A DNA stretch of 64,000 nt from JALGWN01 sp964598025 (GCA_964598025.1 CAZRAU010000003.1:16137-80136); one strand, 5' to 3'; positions 35,907 through 44,744 are shown, counted from the stretch's first letter. Program-made: numbers and translations. The notes: a model not told the origin generated them from the sequence alone.

Positions 35907-35969
35907 GTGAAATGGGGTGGCAGTTGACTTGGTCCCGGCGGAATTGAGTTGACTGCCACCCTATTTCAC
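35907..35969. repeat. Long inverted repeat (18-bp arms) at the end of the membrane spermidine-synthase gene
   Basis: Left arm 35907-35924 and right arm 35952-35969 pair over 18 bp with one mismatch (arm begins GTGAAAT and ends GGGTGGCAGT), around a 27-nt spacer that itself holds direct copies of AGTTGACT. The right arm overlaps the last codons and stop of the gene starting at 38384. It looks like a mobile palindromic (REP/MITE-like) unit and could also act as a terminator, though there is no T tract. Confidence 0.6.
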
Positions 35970-38384
35970 CTTGTTTCCGGCGGCCTTCTCAACCATCCTG
36001 GGTAGGACCACCGGCAGGAGCAGGTAGCATGATGCCCCGACATAGAAGCTTGTCGAGATCCCGAAATAGATCGACACAAAAACGGTGAGTGCGGCGCAGA
36101 GCACACCGAAGACACCGTTTATGGCCCAGTACCATGGCGTCTCCGATGCCCTCGCCGATCCCACGATCTTCATGCCGGTAGGAAATGCGAACCCGAGCAG
36201 TACGCCCAACGGCACTATCACGGCAATAGACGCGGCGATCTTGGCCGCCATGGATGCGGAGACCATGCCGGTGCCGAGGAGCGGAAGCACCAGACGGATA
36301 CCCAGGATCGCAGCGGCTATCATCACAGGATAGGTCAAGACCCAGGGCGGCCGGGTGAGGGGGAGGCTTTCGCTCAGCCTGCTACCGATACCGGCACTCG
36401 CAATGATCGTGAAGAGCAGGATCCCCAGCGCGTACATCGGGTGCCCGAGAAAGACCGACAGCCTTTGGATGAGCGCGATCTCGACAAACATGAAGCCCGC
36501 TCCTATGAGCGCGAAGTAGGCCGCGGCCGACCAGAGGATGGGGGCGCCACTCCCGCGCGATGCCCCGCCCCTCCCCTTCAGGGCCAGGGGGAAAACCACC
36601 GTTAGAGCGGTCAGTATGACCAGGGTCACTATCAACCCCAATAGGGTGCGAGTCGCTACGATGCTGCCCTTCGATACCCCGTCGGTGATGGCCGCGAGGG
36701 AGCCCTTGGCTCCCCTCGGTTCCGACAGAATCGACGGCAGTACCTGGTTGGCCCGCAGCATATTGAAGAAGTAGGGGCTCTCATCTGTCGGCGGGGCGAA
36801 GTTAAGTGCGGTACCTGAGATCGCCTCATCCAGCCCATCCCGCGTGGTGGAGCCTACGATTCTATTCAGTTCCGGATTCTGCGGCCGCTTGCCCGGCCGC
36901 ATCACCAGTGTGTAGCCCAGATCGCGAGAGACTGTTCCAAGAATCCCGATATCATCATCGCTCATAGGGGCTTTGCTCACAAGCAGCGTGGCGATGCCTC
37001 CACCTGCCACCACGGCCATGTGGCGGGCGGGCTCATCAGAACCCAGATCTATGAGTGTAGCGACAGCCAGACTCACCATGCGTCCGGTCTCCCCCAATTC
37101 CCTCGGGTTATACCACCTGGAGACCGTGAAGATGCCGTCATCGGAAAGGTGGTCCAGAAAGATCTTCCAGGCCTCGAGTGTATAGAGCGTGTTTTCGGAC
37201 AGCGCGAAGGCCCCGGCCCCTGTCGCTGCCCAGGTATCGGTCAGCGACATCTGTATCACCGCGAACTTCTCAGGAGATCGCGATATGTAACTTCGTGCCT
37301 CGTCGGTCACAAGCCTTACCTCGTCGCGGTCCGCGATCCCTGCAAATTCCCGGAATCGGGTCTTGAGGAGATCGATGAATATTGGATTTATGTCCACACC
37401 GACTATTCGCTCGTGGCCGAAGACCAAGGCGCTCTGGATATCCCGCCCCCCACCGACGCCCACTATCAAAACACCCCCGCCCGGGCGCAGGTAGTAAACG
37501 ACATTGGTGACATCGTACCGGAGATGCCGGATATCGTCGAGCGTCCGGAATTGCCTGACCGTGGTGGCGGCAGAACCGTCGATGGTCATCTTGTACTGGG
37601 CTATTTCCTCGTCCGGCGCCACGCCGCTTCGCCCCCAGTATTGGGGCTTGGCTACCTTCTTCTCCTGGACCACGATCCTGGAGAAGGAGTTCCACTTCTC
37701 ATACACATATTTGTCCGGATCCACCCTTTTCCCCTTCGAGACCAGCGGCTTTATGCCGTATGGGGTGGCGAGGTCCAGGATCACAAGCCCTGCGAGGACG
37801 GCCAGGACCGCCAGCGACCATACTGCCAGCCTGCGCGTCCGGCTATGGCCCCCGAAGGCAAGCGCCGTAGCCACACCCACGGCTCCGCACAGGAGAATAA
37901 GGGTCGGTGCGCTGAAGATCTCCAGGCCGCCGAGCACGAAGATACAGCCCAACGACGCGCCCACCAGATCTGAGGCATAGAGACTTCCGATGGGCAGCCC
38001 ACTCTTGGTGAGAACGGCACTGACCACTATCCCCGAGAAATAGAAGGGCAACAGGCCGGCAAGCGCTGCCAGAAGGAGACTTGCGTACGATCCCAGCGAC
38101 CCCCCGGCCTCTATGCGTGTCACGCACAGGATCAGCAGTGCGAGTGGGACCACAGCTGCAAACCACAGGCACGCCTTCGAGAGGTTGGCCCGCAATCTCT
38201 CCTCGGCGAACCAGCCGGGCCGCAGGAAGACCGTGGTCGCACCAGCAGTCATGCCCAGCATCGCGATGGAGACAGCGAAGAAGGCAAGATGGTACCATGT
38301 GGTCACGCTCAGCAGCCGCGTAAGGGTCACCTCCAGCGCAAGCGTGGCGAAAGCGATCAGGAATATGCCGAGATAGAGTCCCAT
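35961..38384 (-). CDS. Membrane-fused spermidine-synthase-like protein
   Basis: 807 aa. About six N-terminal helices (EVTLTRLLSVTTWYHLAFF...), a cytoplasmic Rossmann methyltransferase/aminopropyltransferase-type domain (GVLIVGVGGGRDIQSALVFG; DEARSYISRSPEKFAVI; SLTDTW), then six more helices. This architecture is widespread in uncultured bacteria and usually annotated as spermidine-synthase-like; it lacks proof of polyamine activity. GGGGG directly precedes the ATG. It has its own promoter (38533-38561) and a ~148-nt leader with small hairpins. Its stop is embedded in an inverted repeat. Confidence 0.8.
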   Translation of the reverse strand: MGLYLGIFLIAFATLALEVTLTRLLSVTTWYHLAFFAVSIAMLGMTAGATTVFLRPGWFAEERLRANLSKACLWFAAVVPLALLILCVTRIEAGGSLGSYASLLLAALAGLLPFYFSGIVVSAVLTKSGLPIGSLYASDLVGASLGCIFVLGGLEIFSAPTLILLCGAVGVATALAFGGHSRTRRLAVWSLAVLAVLAGLVILDLATPYGIKPLVSKGKRVDPDKYVYEKWNSFSRIVVQEKKVAKPQYWGRSGVAPDEEIAQYKMTIDGSAATTVRQFRTLDDIRHLRYDVTNVVYYLRPGGGVLIVGVGGGRDIQSALVFGHERIVGVDINPIFIDLLKTRFREFAGIADRDEVRLVTDEARSYISRSPEKFAVIQMSLTDTWAATGAGAFALSENTLYTLEAWKIFLDHLSDDGIFTVSRWYNPRELGETGRMVSLAVATLIDLGSDEPARHMAVVAGGGIATLLVSKAPMSDDDIGILGTVSRDLGYTLVMRPGKRPQNPELNRIVGSTTRDGLDEAISGTALNFAPPTDESPYFFNMLRANQVLPSILSEPRGAKGSLAAITDGVSKGSIVATRTLLGLIVTLVILTALTVVFPLALKGRGGASRGSGAPILWSAAAYFALIGAGFMFVEIALIQRLSVFLGHPMYALGILLFTIIASAGIGSRLSESLPLTRPPWVLTYPVMIAAAILGIRLVLPLLGTGMVSASMAAKIAASIAVIVPLGVLLGFAFPTGMKIVGSARASETPWYWAINGVFGVLCAALTVFVSIYFGISTSFYVGASCYLLLPVVLPRMVEKAAGNKVK

Positions 38385-38532
38385 AGCCCCCCGGGCAAGC
38401 CCGTGGTAACTGCATCTAACCGCCTCAGGGCGTGCCCATTAAGTGATATCCGCCGAAGCACCTTCTTGCGCATTGAACCATGGGTAAACCCGTGGTCGTC
38501 CGCGTAAGCGGATAGGTTCGCCTGAGGAATGG

Positions 38533-38561
38533 AGGTTATCACCGATCGGGGCTGGTGTCAA
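38533..38561 (-). promoter_or_regulatory. Promoter of the membrane spermidine-synthase-like gene
   Basis: TTGACA (38556-38561), 17 bp, TAACCT (38533-38538), overlapping the stop of the upstream nitronate monooxygenase gene. The leader contains two short hairpins (TCCGC/GCGGA and GGG/CCC with a TTTA loop). Confidence 0.55.
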
Positions 38562-39589
38562 CCGGACCGGTCTCGTAGGAGGGTCCGGACGCGGCGAAGC
38601 TCTCTTTCGGTTTCCGTCACCAGCTCGCCGATTATCTCCTCCACTGTCATCTCACGGTTGACCAGTCCGACCGATTGACCGGCCATGAGCGAGCCGTGAT
38701 CGGTGTCCCCCTCCACGACAGCAGAGCGGAGCCGTCCCATCCAGAAACGCTCTACCTCCTCCTGGGCCTCATCCCGGCCGATTTCACCTTTGTTCATCTT
38801 CCGGATAAGCTCGATCTGGAGATGCTTGAAATCGTCCGTTGCCAGGTTCCTCAGGGCCCTCACCGCCACCACCGGCAGGCGGCTGTCAAACTGCGGGGTC
38901 GACACCGCATAGCGAGCCTGCGCCCTCAAGAAAGCCCGCTTGAACTTGGGGTGGGCACAGCTTTCCCTTGCGACCGCGAAGCGCGTTCCCATCTGCACGC
39001 CGGCAGCCCCCATCAGGAAGAGGTGGGCACACATCCTTCCCGTCGCGATCCCGCCGGCAACAAAGACCGGCACGTCCGAGATTTCGAAGAGCACCTGCTG
39101 GAGGAGCACCGTAAGCGTTACATGCCCCACGTGGCCGCCGGCTTCCATGCCTTCCAGGATCAGGCCGTCCGCACCGTAATCCAGCATCTTCTTGGCAATT
39201 GACTTGGTCGAGGCGAAGCATAGCACCTTTGAACCCGCGGCCTTTGCCGCCTCGACTTCGGCCCTCCGGGGGAAACTGCCCGCGAATATGACTACGGGTA
39301 CCTTGAGCTGCCCAATCAGGTCGAGATGGCCGCCGTAGGCCGGGGCTATCGTGATCAGATTTACGCCGAAAGGCTTGTCGGTCAGGCGTCTGGTCTCCTC
39401 GATCTGGCCTTCGAGGTCCCTCACAGGAGCATTGCCGCCGGCCAGGCTGGCAAAGCCGCCCGCATTGGAGACCGCGGCCACCAGGTTGGGATCGCTCACC
39501 CACGTCATGGCTCCGCAGATGAAGGGATATCGGACACCGAGGAATCTGCGCCCGTGTCCTGTGATGAGATCGAAAAGATGAGTATCCAT
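38558..39589 (-). CDS. NAD(P)H-dependent flavin oxidoreductase / nitronate monooxygenase-like
   Basis: 343-aa FMN-binding TIM-barrel of the 2-nitropropane dioxygenase/NMO family. Typical features are the N-terminal RYPFICGAMTWVSDPNLVAAV with SNAGGFASL, PFGVNLI, the EGMEAGGHVGHV segment with the catalytic-type His, and FMN-phosphate loops VAGGIATGR and GVQMGTRFA. The start is at 39589 with GGAGG 10 nt upstream. Substrate is unknown; this subgroup overlaps with FabK/quinone reductases. Confidence 0.88.
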   Translation of the reverse strand: MDTHLFDLITGHGRRFLGVRYPFICGAMTWVSDPNLVAAVSNAGGFASLAGGNAPVRDLEGQIEETRRLTDKPFGVNLITIAPAYGGHLDLIGQLKVPVVIFAGSFPRRAEVEAAKAAGSKVLCFASTKSIAKKMLDYGADGLILEGMEAGGHVGHVTLTVLLQQVLFEISDVPVFVAGGIATGRMCAHLFLMGAAGVQMGTRFAVARESCAHPKFKRAFLRAQARYAVSTPQFDSRLPVVAVRALRNLATDDFKHLQIELIRKMNKGEIGRDEAQEEVERFWMGRLRSAVVEGDTDHGSLMAGQSVGLVNREMTVEEIIGELVTETERELRRVRTLLRDRSG

Positions 39590-39699
39590 ATCCCGCCTGC
39601 CTCCGGCGCTCTCCATTCTGCGGCTCTTGAGCGACCCGGTCAAGCCGGTTTTCTGCGATGCTGAAAAGGGGTCACCGGCATGCGATTTCGGTGCCGCCG

Positions 39700-40782
39700 C
39701 TAGAAGAAGTACCCGGCACAGAAGGTCACGGTCCTGTAACTGTCGGTGTCGCCGCCCTTGGTATACTCAGGCTGTTTCATGTCGGCGAAGTCCACACCTA
39801 TCTTGAGCGGCAACTTGCCTTCCGTGATCTTGTGCAGAGGGAGATGCAAGCCGAAGCCATAGGTAGTACTCTCGATGTTGTCCCTGTTAACGTCCTGGTC
39901 GTAGTCGTCCACGGTTTCCCTGTAATAACCCAGGCGCAGAGCGATGATTTCGACCAGCCTTACCTCACCCCCCAACCTCACGGCGGTCCGGTACTCGTAG
40001 TTCAAGATGTCCTGATACTCCACCTGAAAAACGGTTTCAACGGTTCGCAACTTCGGCTTCCAGGTCAGGCCCCACCAACCCATTTCATACGCGGCCCCAA
40101 GTCTCAGCGCGACGGGGAGATCCTCGGTGGTCTCAGGCACGTCGATGCTGGAGTAGGTGAGATTGGAGAGACTGCCGCCCAGCTTCAGCCAGTGACCGCT
40201 CGCCTGGGTACGGCCGAGGGAGAAGTACTTGAGCAGTCCGACATCGGCCCAATAGGCCGCCCCCTCAGCCGTCGACCGCCCCATGCCCGTCGCAAAATTG
40301 TATTGAAACGCGCTTATGTTCACCCCCACCAGGAGATCCTTCAGGGGCTCCCCGGCCAGCGTGAAGACAAGGATGGTGGCATCATTGGAGGTGGTCCCCC
40401 CCCCACCACCATGCTCATCCGGCCATATGAACGGCCCGTAGTCGAGGTTATACCTGCTCGCACCCACCGTCCCATAGTTCCCGGCTTGAACATGGCCTCC
40501 CCAGTATGTGAACTGGGCATTCTCCAGAAGGTAATAGCGGTCGGACAATGAGAAACAGCAACCCAACCCCTTCGCGTCGGCAAGCCCGGCAGGATTATAG
40601 AAGGTATTGATGATGTCCCCGGAGGATGTAACGCCTGCTCCCCCCGTTGCAGCCCCGGCAGCCCCGGCATTCCTGCCGAAGAACATCTCCTGTGCGAAGC
40701 CCCTGTACTTGGCATCGGCATCCGGCGAGGATGCCAGGACGACTCCAACTGCTACGGCAACGCAGATTGCCTTGCTACACAT
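39700..40782 (-). CDS. PorV/PorQ-type outer-membrane beta-barrel protein
   Basis: 360 aa. The start at 40782 has GGGGAAAGG just upstream and a signal peptide (AICVAVAVGVVLASSPDADA). The mature N-terminus contains GAAGAATGGAGVTSSGD with INTFYNPAGLA, the hallmark of PorV/UPF0164-like barrels, followed by alternating strands and a C-terminal aromatic (GYFF). A Gly-rich loop carries repeated Gly codons. In type IX systems such barrels help process secreted proteins with C-terminal sorting domains; here it would fit the FlgD-tailed proteins nearby, which is inference. Confidence 0.78.
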   Translation of the reverse strand: MCSKAICVAVAVGVVLASSPDADAKYRGFAQEMFFGRNAGAAGAATGGAGVTSSGDIINTFYNPAGLADAKGLGCCFSLSDRYYLLENAQFTYWGGHVQAGNYGTVGASRYNLDYGPFIWPDEHGGGGGTTSNDATILVFTLAGEPLKDLLVGVNISAFQYNFATGMGRSTAEGAAYWADVGLLKYFSLGRTQASGHWLKLGGSLSNLTYSSIDVPETTEDLPVALRLGAAYEMGWWGLTWKPKLRTVETVFQVEYQDILNYEYRTAVRLGGEVRLVEIIALRLGYYRETVDDYDQDVNRDNIESTTYGFGLHLPLHKITEGKLPLKIGVDFADMKQPEYTKGGDTDSYRTVTFCAGYFF

Positions 40783-40859
40783 ACGCCTTTCCCCCCAATG
40801 TCGTGCCACACATGATCGGATGCGCCACCCGGCCATCCTGATGTGCGCCTCACTTTGTC

Positions 40860-41120
40860 TTAACACCTTCGCGCCACTACGAGCAGCATATCGCTCACGG
40901 CTTTGTCATAGGGCTCGAAGGCGTAACCCCCGTAGAAGTCAGTCTCGCCGAAACCTGCGGTCTTAAGCAGCGACTCATAGTCGTCTCTCAGAAGCATGAC
41001 GGGATACTCCCTGCTCCAGACGACCAGCTCATTCCGGTCGGCAAAACCCTGATAAGTGTCCCGCACCATTACCACAATCGTTCCGGCCACGCCGGCTGAA
41101 GCCGCAGGCCTCAGAGGCTC
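40860..41120 (-). pseudogene. 5'-truncated class I methyltransferase remnant
   Basis: The frame matches only the C-terminal part of a SAM-dependent methyltransferase (IVVMVRDTYQGFADRNELVV, then the YDKAVSDMLLVVARR tail). Upstream the frame passes into unlike sequence and overlaps the VOC gene stop at 41129; the SAM-binding half is absent. Fragment limits on the right are approximate. Confidence 0.55.
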
Positions 41121-41128
41121 ACGTCCAT

Positions 41129-41494
41129 CTACTTGGCGTTGGCGTCGTTCTCCATTATGCCGAAGAGGTTGCCTTCGGTATCCGCACAATAGGCGAACCA
41201 CCCCACGCCCGGGACCGGCATCTTGGGTGCAATCACGGCACCCCCGGCCGCTTCGATTCTGTCGATAAAATCATCGACCGACGGAACATCAATGGTGTTT
41301 GTGACCGACTTTACATCGCCTCTCTTCATTATCCCGCCGTCGATTCCCGGCTCGGACCGGTCTCCGGTCACGACCAGCCAGTAATCCATCTGGCCTTTCC
41401 ATTTCTTGATTTTCCATCCGAAGGCGTCCTCATAGAACTTCGCAGCGCGTTCCGGATCCGCAGCTGGTATCTCGAAGTGCACGACTCTGGGCAT
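41129..41494 (-). CDS. VOC-family (glyoxalase/bleomycin-resistance fold) protein
   Basis: 121 aa. The start at 41494 has AAAGGAGG 5 nt upstream. One vicinal-oxygen-chelate module: MPRVVHFEIPAADPERAAKFYEDAFGW at the N-terminus (written here in part: HFEIPAADPERAAKFYEDAF), central GIMKRG, and the second half ending in WFAYCADTEGNLFGIME, with the Glu typical of the metal-site strand. Similar to the CFP32-like subgroup. Substrate unknown. It has its own promoter. Confidence 0.85.
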   Translation of the reverse strand: MPRVVHFEIPAADPERAAKFYEDAFGWKIKKWKGQMDYWLVVTGDRSEPGIDGGIMKRGDVKSVTNTIDVPSVDDFIDRIEAAGGAVIAPKMPVPGVGWFAYCADTEGNLFGIMENDANAK

Positions 41495-41571
41495 CGCGGC
41501 CTCCTTTGTTGATAACCGCCCTGTGATCCTCCCGGCGAGGAGCATGTTTCAGTAGATGCCTCGTCCTCTCT

Positions 41572-41600
41572 ATTACAACGGCAGCGCCCGGCCAAATCAA
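41572..41600 (-). promoter_or_regulatory. Promoter of the VOC-family gene
   Basis: TTGATT (41595-41600), 17 bp, TGTAAT (41572-41577), minus strand; leader about 70 nt. Confidence 0.5.
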
Positions 41601-41673
41601 CCAAAATGCAAGAATGCCGTAGCATCACCACTCCTGTGAGGAGAAGCCGGCGGACTTGAGGGGTAATGAGCGC

Positions 41674-42363
41674 CTATTCCACACCCGCAAGGCGCGCTAT
41701 GGCATCGGCAAGGCCTGATATTCCTGCAATCTCCTCATCCGGCACCTCCTCGGGAATCCTGGGGGCCTGCTTCCGGTGAAGTCCCCCGCGCACCAGGACG
41801 GTCTTCATGCCGACCTGTTTTGCCGGTATGATATCGTTGTCCACCCGGTCTCCGACCATGATACATGCTGCCGGTTCTACACCACAGGCTTTTGCAATCC
41901 GTTCCAGGTATCTGGGATCGGGTTTGGTGATTTCGAAATCATCCTGGGTGAAGCGGTATGTGAATCGATTCAGGATACCTTCTTGCTCCAATAGATCCAA
42001 GAGATCACGTCCATATTGGCCGGCTATCCCGACCTTGAAACGCCGCGAGAAGATGGCGATTTCATGCTTGAAACCCGCCATCAACTTGAGCGGCGGCCTC
42101 CGTCCGGTCCACTCGGCAAGAAAGGCACCGTAGAGCTTGCCGAAGAGGCCGCGGTCGGGTCGCACCTGTTTCCAGAAGACATAGGCAAGTATGCGCGGAC
42201 AAAAGACGGCGACTGCTTCGTCGAGATCGCTTCGGAGCATGTCTTCGGTGTAGCCCGGCACGCCGCCGGCCAAAACACGGGTCGCGGTCTCCATGCGAAC
42301 CCGCTCGTGCTCCGACTCATCGAGTATCACGCCACCCGCATCCAGCAGGACGGTTGTAATCAT
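41674..42363 (-). CDS. HAD-superfamily hydrolase
   Basis: 229 aa. Motif I is LLDAGGVILDES: the nucleophile Asp is present but the usual second Asp two residues on is Gly, as in many HAD relatives. Motif II lies near GIAGQYG, motif III/IV are KPDPRYLERIAKACGV and MVGDRVDNDIIPAKQVGM, and the cap is alpha-helical (type C1). Its ATG overlaps the methyltransferase stop by four bases, so the pair is translationally coupled and belongs to the radical SAM operon. Confidence 0.87.
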   Translation of the reverse strand: MITTVLLDAGGVILDESEHERVRMETATRVLAGGVPGYTEDMLRSDLDEAVAVFCPRILAYVFWKQVRPDRGLFGKLYGAFLAEWTGRRPPLKLMAGFKHEIAIFSRRFKVGIAGQYGRDLLDLLEQEGILNRFTYRFTQDDFEITKPDPRYLERIAKACGVEPAACIMVGDRVDNDIIPAKQVGMKTVLVRGGLHRKQAPRIPEEVPDEEIAGISGLADAIARLAGVE

Positions 42364-43034
42364 TGCGGCCTTACCTCACAGAAAAGGCTGGAGCCGTCCA
42401 CCTCGACCAGATCTACCTCGGCATCAAGGCCGCGGGTGAGCGTCCGAAAGTCGTCCGGCGAAACCGTAGTGGCTGTGAAACCGTCTTTGCAGACGATGAC
42501 ACCGTTTCCCGTCTTCCCATAGTCTATATCGCCCAGGAGCCCCTCTTCGGCCTGGAGCTCAAACCACTCAAGCCGGTCGGCCCAGAAGCGCTCCGCATAT
42601 GTCGAGAAGAGCACCACCCCACCGGGCCTTGCGACGCGAACAGCCTCCCAGATCAGTTTCCGCTGATCCACATGGAAAGCCGAGATGCCGTTCTGGATAC
42701 ATACAACGCAATCAAACCACCCATCTTGGAAACCCAGAAGGGCCGCATCCATGCATGCAAGATGGCAATGCGCCAGATGCGCCACCTCTCCCTTACCTAC
42801 AGCAAGGTTGTCATGGGAGGTATCCACGCCGACCACGGTCCCGGCTTTCTTTGCCAAACCCGGCAGGATACGCCCGTAACCGCAGCCCAGTTCAAGCACA
42901 TCCGTCCCCGGCACCACTCTCTCCACCACATGGTCCGCCTCCTTGTCCAGATACTGCCGCACCCGGGGCGGGGCGATCTCATACACCCGCTTCAGTCTCT
43001 CACCCGAAAGCCTGTCCCTGTAATACTCGTACAA
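42360..43034 (-). CDS. Class I SAM-dependent methyltransferase
   Basis: 224 aa. The SAM motif VLELGCGYGRILPGLAKKA is followed by the acidic VGVDTS loop and VRVARPGGVVLFSTY. The first codon is TTG at 43034 with GAGGTG 4-5 nt upstream. Between the radical SAM gene (50 bp upstream) and the HAD gene (4-bp overlap) it forms the middle of one operon. The methyl acceptor is unknown; a small-molecule or lipid precursor is plausible from context. Confidence 0.85.
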   Translation of the reverse strand: MYEYYRDRLSGERLKRVYEIAPPRVRQYLDKEADHVVERVVPGTDVLELGCGYGRILPGLAKKAGTVVGVDTSHDNLAVGKGEVAHLAHCHLACMDAALLGFQDGWFDCVVCIQNGISAFHVDQRKLIWEAVRVARPGGVVLFSTYAERFWADRLEWFELQAEEGLLGDIDYGKTGNGVIVCKDGFTATTVSPDDFRTLTRGLDAEVDLVEVDGSSLFCEVRPQ

Positions 43035-43084
43035 AACCCACCTCTATGTGCTGGCGCCGGGCCAAGAACCCGAACGCTCCAGGC

Positions 43085-44593
43085 TCATCCGATGAAGGGC
43101 TCCTTCGTGACCAGTCTGATTCCCAGCTTCCTCGCCATGACAAAGCCAAGCGCCGATCTTCTCACCCACAGATATTTCAGCAGGTCCAGCGGCCGTCTGT
43201 TCTTGAGATACAGCCCGGCTACCGCCCGCCTGCGCCATGCGGCCAGCGTCCCGTAAGGAAGACCTTCTATATCGACGATCTTCCCCCCATACCAGGCGTA
43301 CCTCGACCAGTCTTCCGAGAGCCCCTTGTAGCCCCCGGCGCCACGAAGAGCCATCTCGTAGATGCCGGTCCCCGGATATGGCACGATGACGTCGATCCCT
43401 GCACTATCCGGGTTGAGCTCAGCAACCAGGTTCGCCGTATGTCTGATCTCTTGCTCGGTTTCACCCGGATACCCCAGTGTGAAGAAGACCTCCACTTCTA
43501 TACCCGCGTCTTTCATGGCTCCGATCTCCCGCCTGACCAGGTCTGCGGTTGTCCCCCTCCCGGTTGCTTTGAGGATCCTGTCGTCACCGGACCCGATGTC
43601 CACACGCAGGCGGAAACACCCAGCCGTCTTGGCGAGAGTCACAAGATCACGCGGTACGAGACCCGCACGGGCTGTCGCACTCCACCTGACCGGCCCAGGG
43701 AAATCGGTTTCGGCCAGAAGCCCGAGAAGTGTCCTGGGTTCTTCCGCATCATGGACAAGGGCATCATCACAAAACTCAAAGGTGTGGGCACCCCACCGGC
43801 AGACAGCGCGCTCCATCTCTCTGCGCACGTTCTCGGCCGAACGCCATCTNNNNNNNNNNAAGACCGGCAGCGAAAAAGGATTCTGATTGGGCGTGCCTCT
43901 GGTTGCCGCAATTACACAGCAGGCATCGCGCTGCTTGAGGGCATCCGGGCCGATGCCATAGTAGTCGTCGAAGTCAGGAAAAGGAAGAGCGTCGATTTCC
44001 TCGGGAGAGAGGGCCGGCGGACGGGAGTTGATGGTGACCCCATCCTTGTCGCGGTGTATGATTCCATCTATGTACTTCGCGGACGGCTTGGCATAGACGA
44101 TGACGCCATTACTGTCCAGACCTATGCTGGTGCCGATGTCTTCAACATGCCGATGATTGTCTCTCAGCCATCCGGCCAGGCCCAGCAGTGGTCTCTCCCC
44201 TTCTCCGTTTATCCCATAGTCGAAGACGGGGAATTCGGTGAGCGTCCGCCTGGGAAGAGCCGTTACGTGTGGGCCGCCGATTACAATGGGGGCCGAGATC
44301 TCCGACCTGAGTCTCAGACCGACGCCGGCGGCATCACGGATCTCATGGGTCATCGCGGTGATCCCCACAAGATGGGGCCGGTACTCAACCACTCGCCTTG
44401 TAAGATCATACGTCGTCCAGAAGTGATAGCGGGCATCGAAGATCCTGCACTCAAGACCGCCGGCCTTAAGATAGGCACACAATGCCGCGAGGCCGAGCGC
44501 AGGCTGTCTGCGCCGGCAATGATACGCACCGGGCACACGGACCAGCGCCACCTTGAAACCGGTTCTCTCCTGGACTCCGGCCTGGTCGTGCAT
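43085..44593 (-). CDS. B12-binding-domain radical SAM protein with assembly gap and atypical cysteine motif
   Basis: About 502 aa. The N-terminal cobalamin-binding-like domain (VALVRVPGAYHCRRRQPALG...; VGITAMTHEI; IGGPHVTALPRRTL) is followed by the radical SAM region. At the expected CxxxCxxC the sequence reads RGTPNQNPFSLPV, with Thr, Asn and Ser at the three Cys positions, and ten Ns follow within 10 residues. After the gap RSAENV, FEFCDDAL, the G-E-T-like FFTLGYPGETE and DVIVPYPGTG are typical BchE/oxygen-independent-cyclase-like segments. The start at 44593 is chosen from the family N-terminus and AGGAGC 10 nt upstream. Confidence 0.8.
   Translation of the reverse strand: MHDQAGVQERTGFKVALVRVPGAYHCRRRQPALGLAALCAYLKAGGLECRIFDARYHFWTTYDLTRRVVEYRPHLVGITAMTHEIRDAAGVGLRLRSEISAPIVIGGPHVTALPRRTLTEFPVFDYGINGEGERPLLGLAGWLRDNHRHVEDIGTSIGLDSNGVIVYAKPSAKYIDGIIHRDKDGVTINSRPPALSPEEIDALPFPDFDDYYGIGPDALKQRDACCVIAATRGTPNQNPFSLPVXXXXRWRSAENVRREMERAVCRWGAHTFEFCDDALVHDAEEPRTLLGLLAETDFPGPVRWSATARAGLVPRDLVTLAKTAGCFRLRVDIGSGDDRILKATGRGTTADLVRREIGAMKDAGIEVEVFFTLGYPGETEQEIRHTANLVAELNPDSAGIDVIVPYPGTGIYEMALRGAGGYKGLSEDWSRYAWYGGKIVDIEGLPYGTLAAWRRRAVAGLYLKNRRPLDLLKYLWVRRSALGFVMARKLGIRLVTKEPFIG
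43850..43859. other. Assembly gap (10 Ns)
   Basis: Ten Ns inside the radical SAM gene, next to the iron-sulfur motif. Neighbouring bases may be low quality. Confidence 0.95.
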
Positions 44594-44744
44594 ACCCAAG
44601 AACGCTCCTGGCTCTCCGTGGTCGGGGTTTCCGGACCGCTCCCCGGCTGAGGCTTGAGTTCGTCCGGCCACCCGGGCGTAGATCGCCTCGGGTGGCCCTG
44701 ACACCCCCTGGACCGGTTTTTCACAAGGGGTCCATCAGGCACCT

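Noticed and set aside
38385..38532. Possible structured leader (mini-ykkC-like) before the spermidine-synthase-like gene
   Set aside because: Two small hairpins exist but lack the ACGR-type loop motifs. Left as part of the promoter note.
42599..44650. 683-codon plus-strand frame opposite the methyltransferase and radical SAM genes
   Set aside because: Pro/Arg-rich antisense product spanning two real genes and an N gap.
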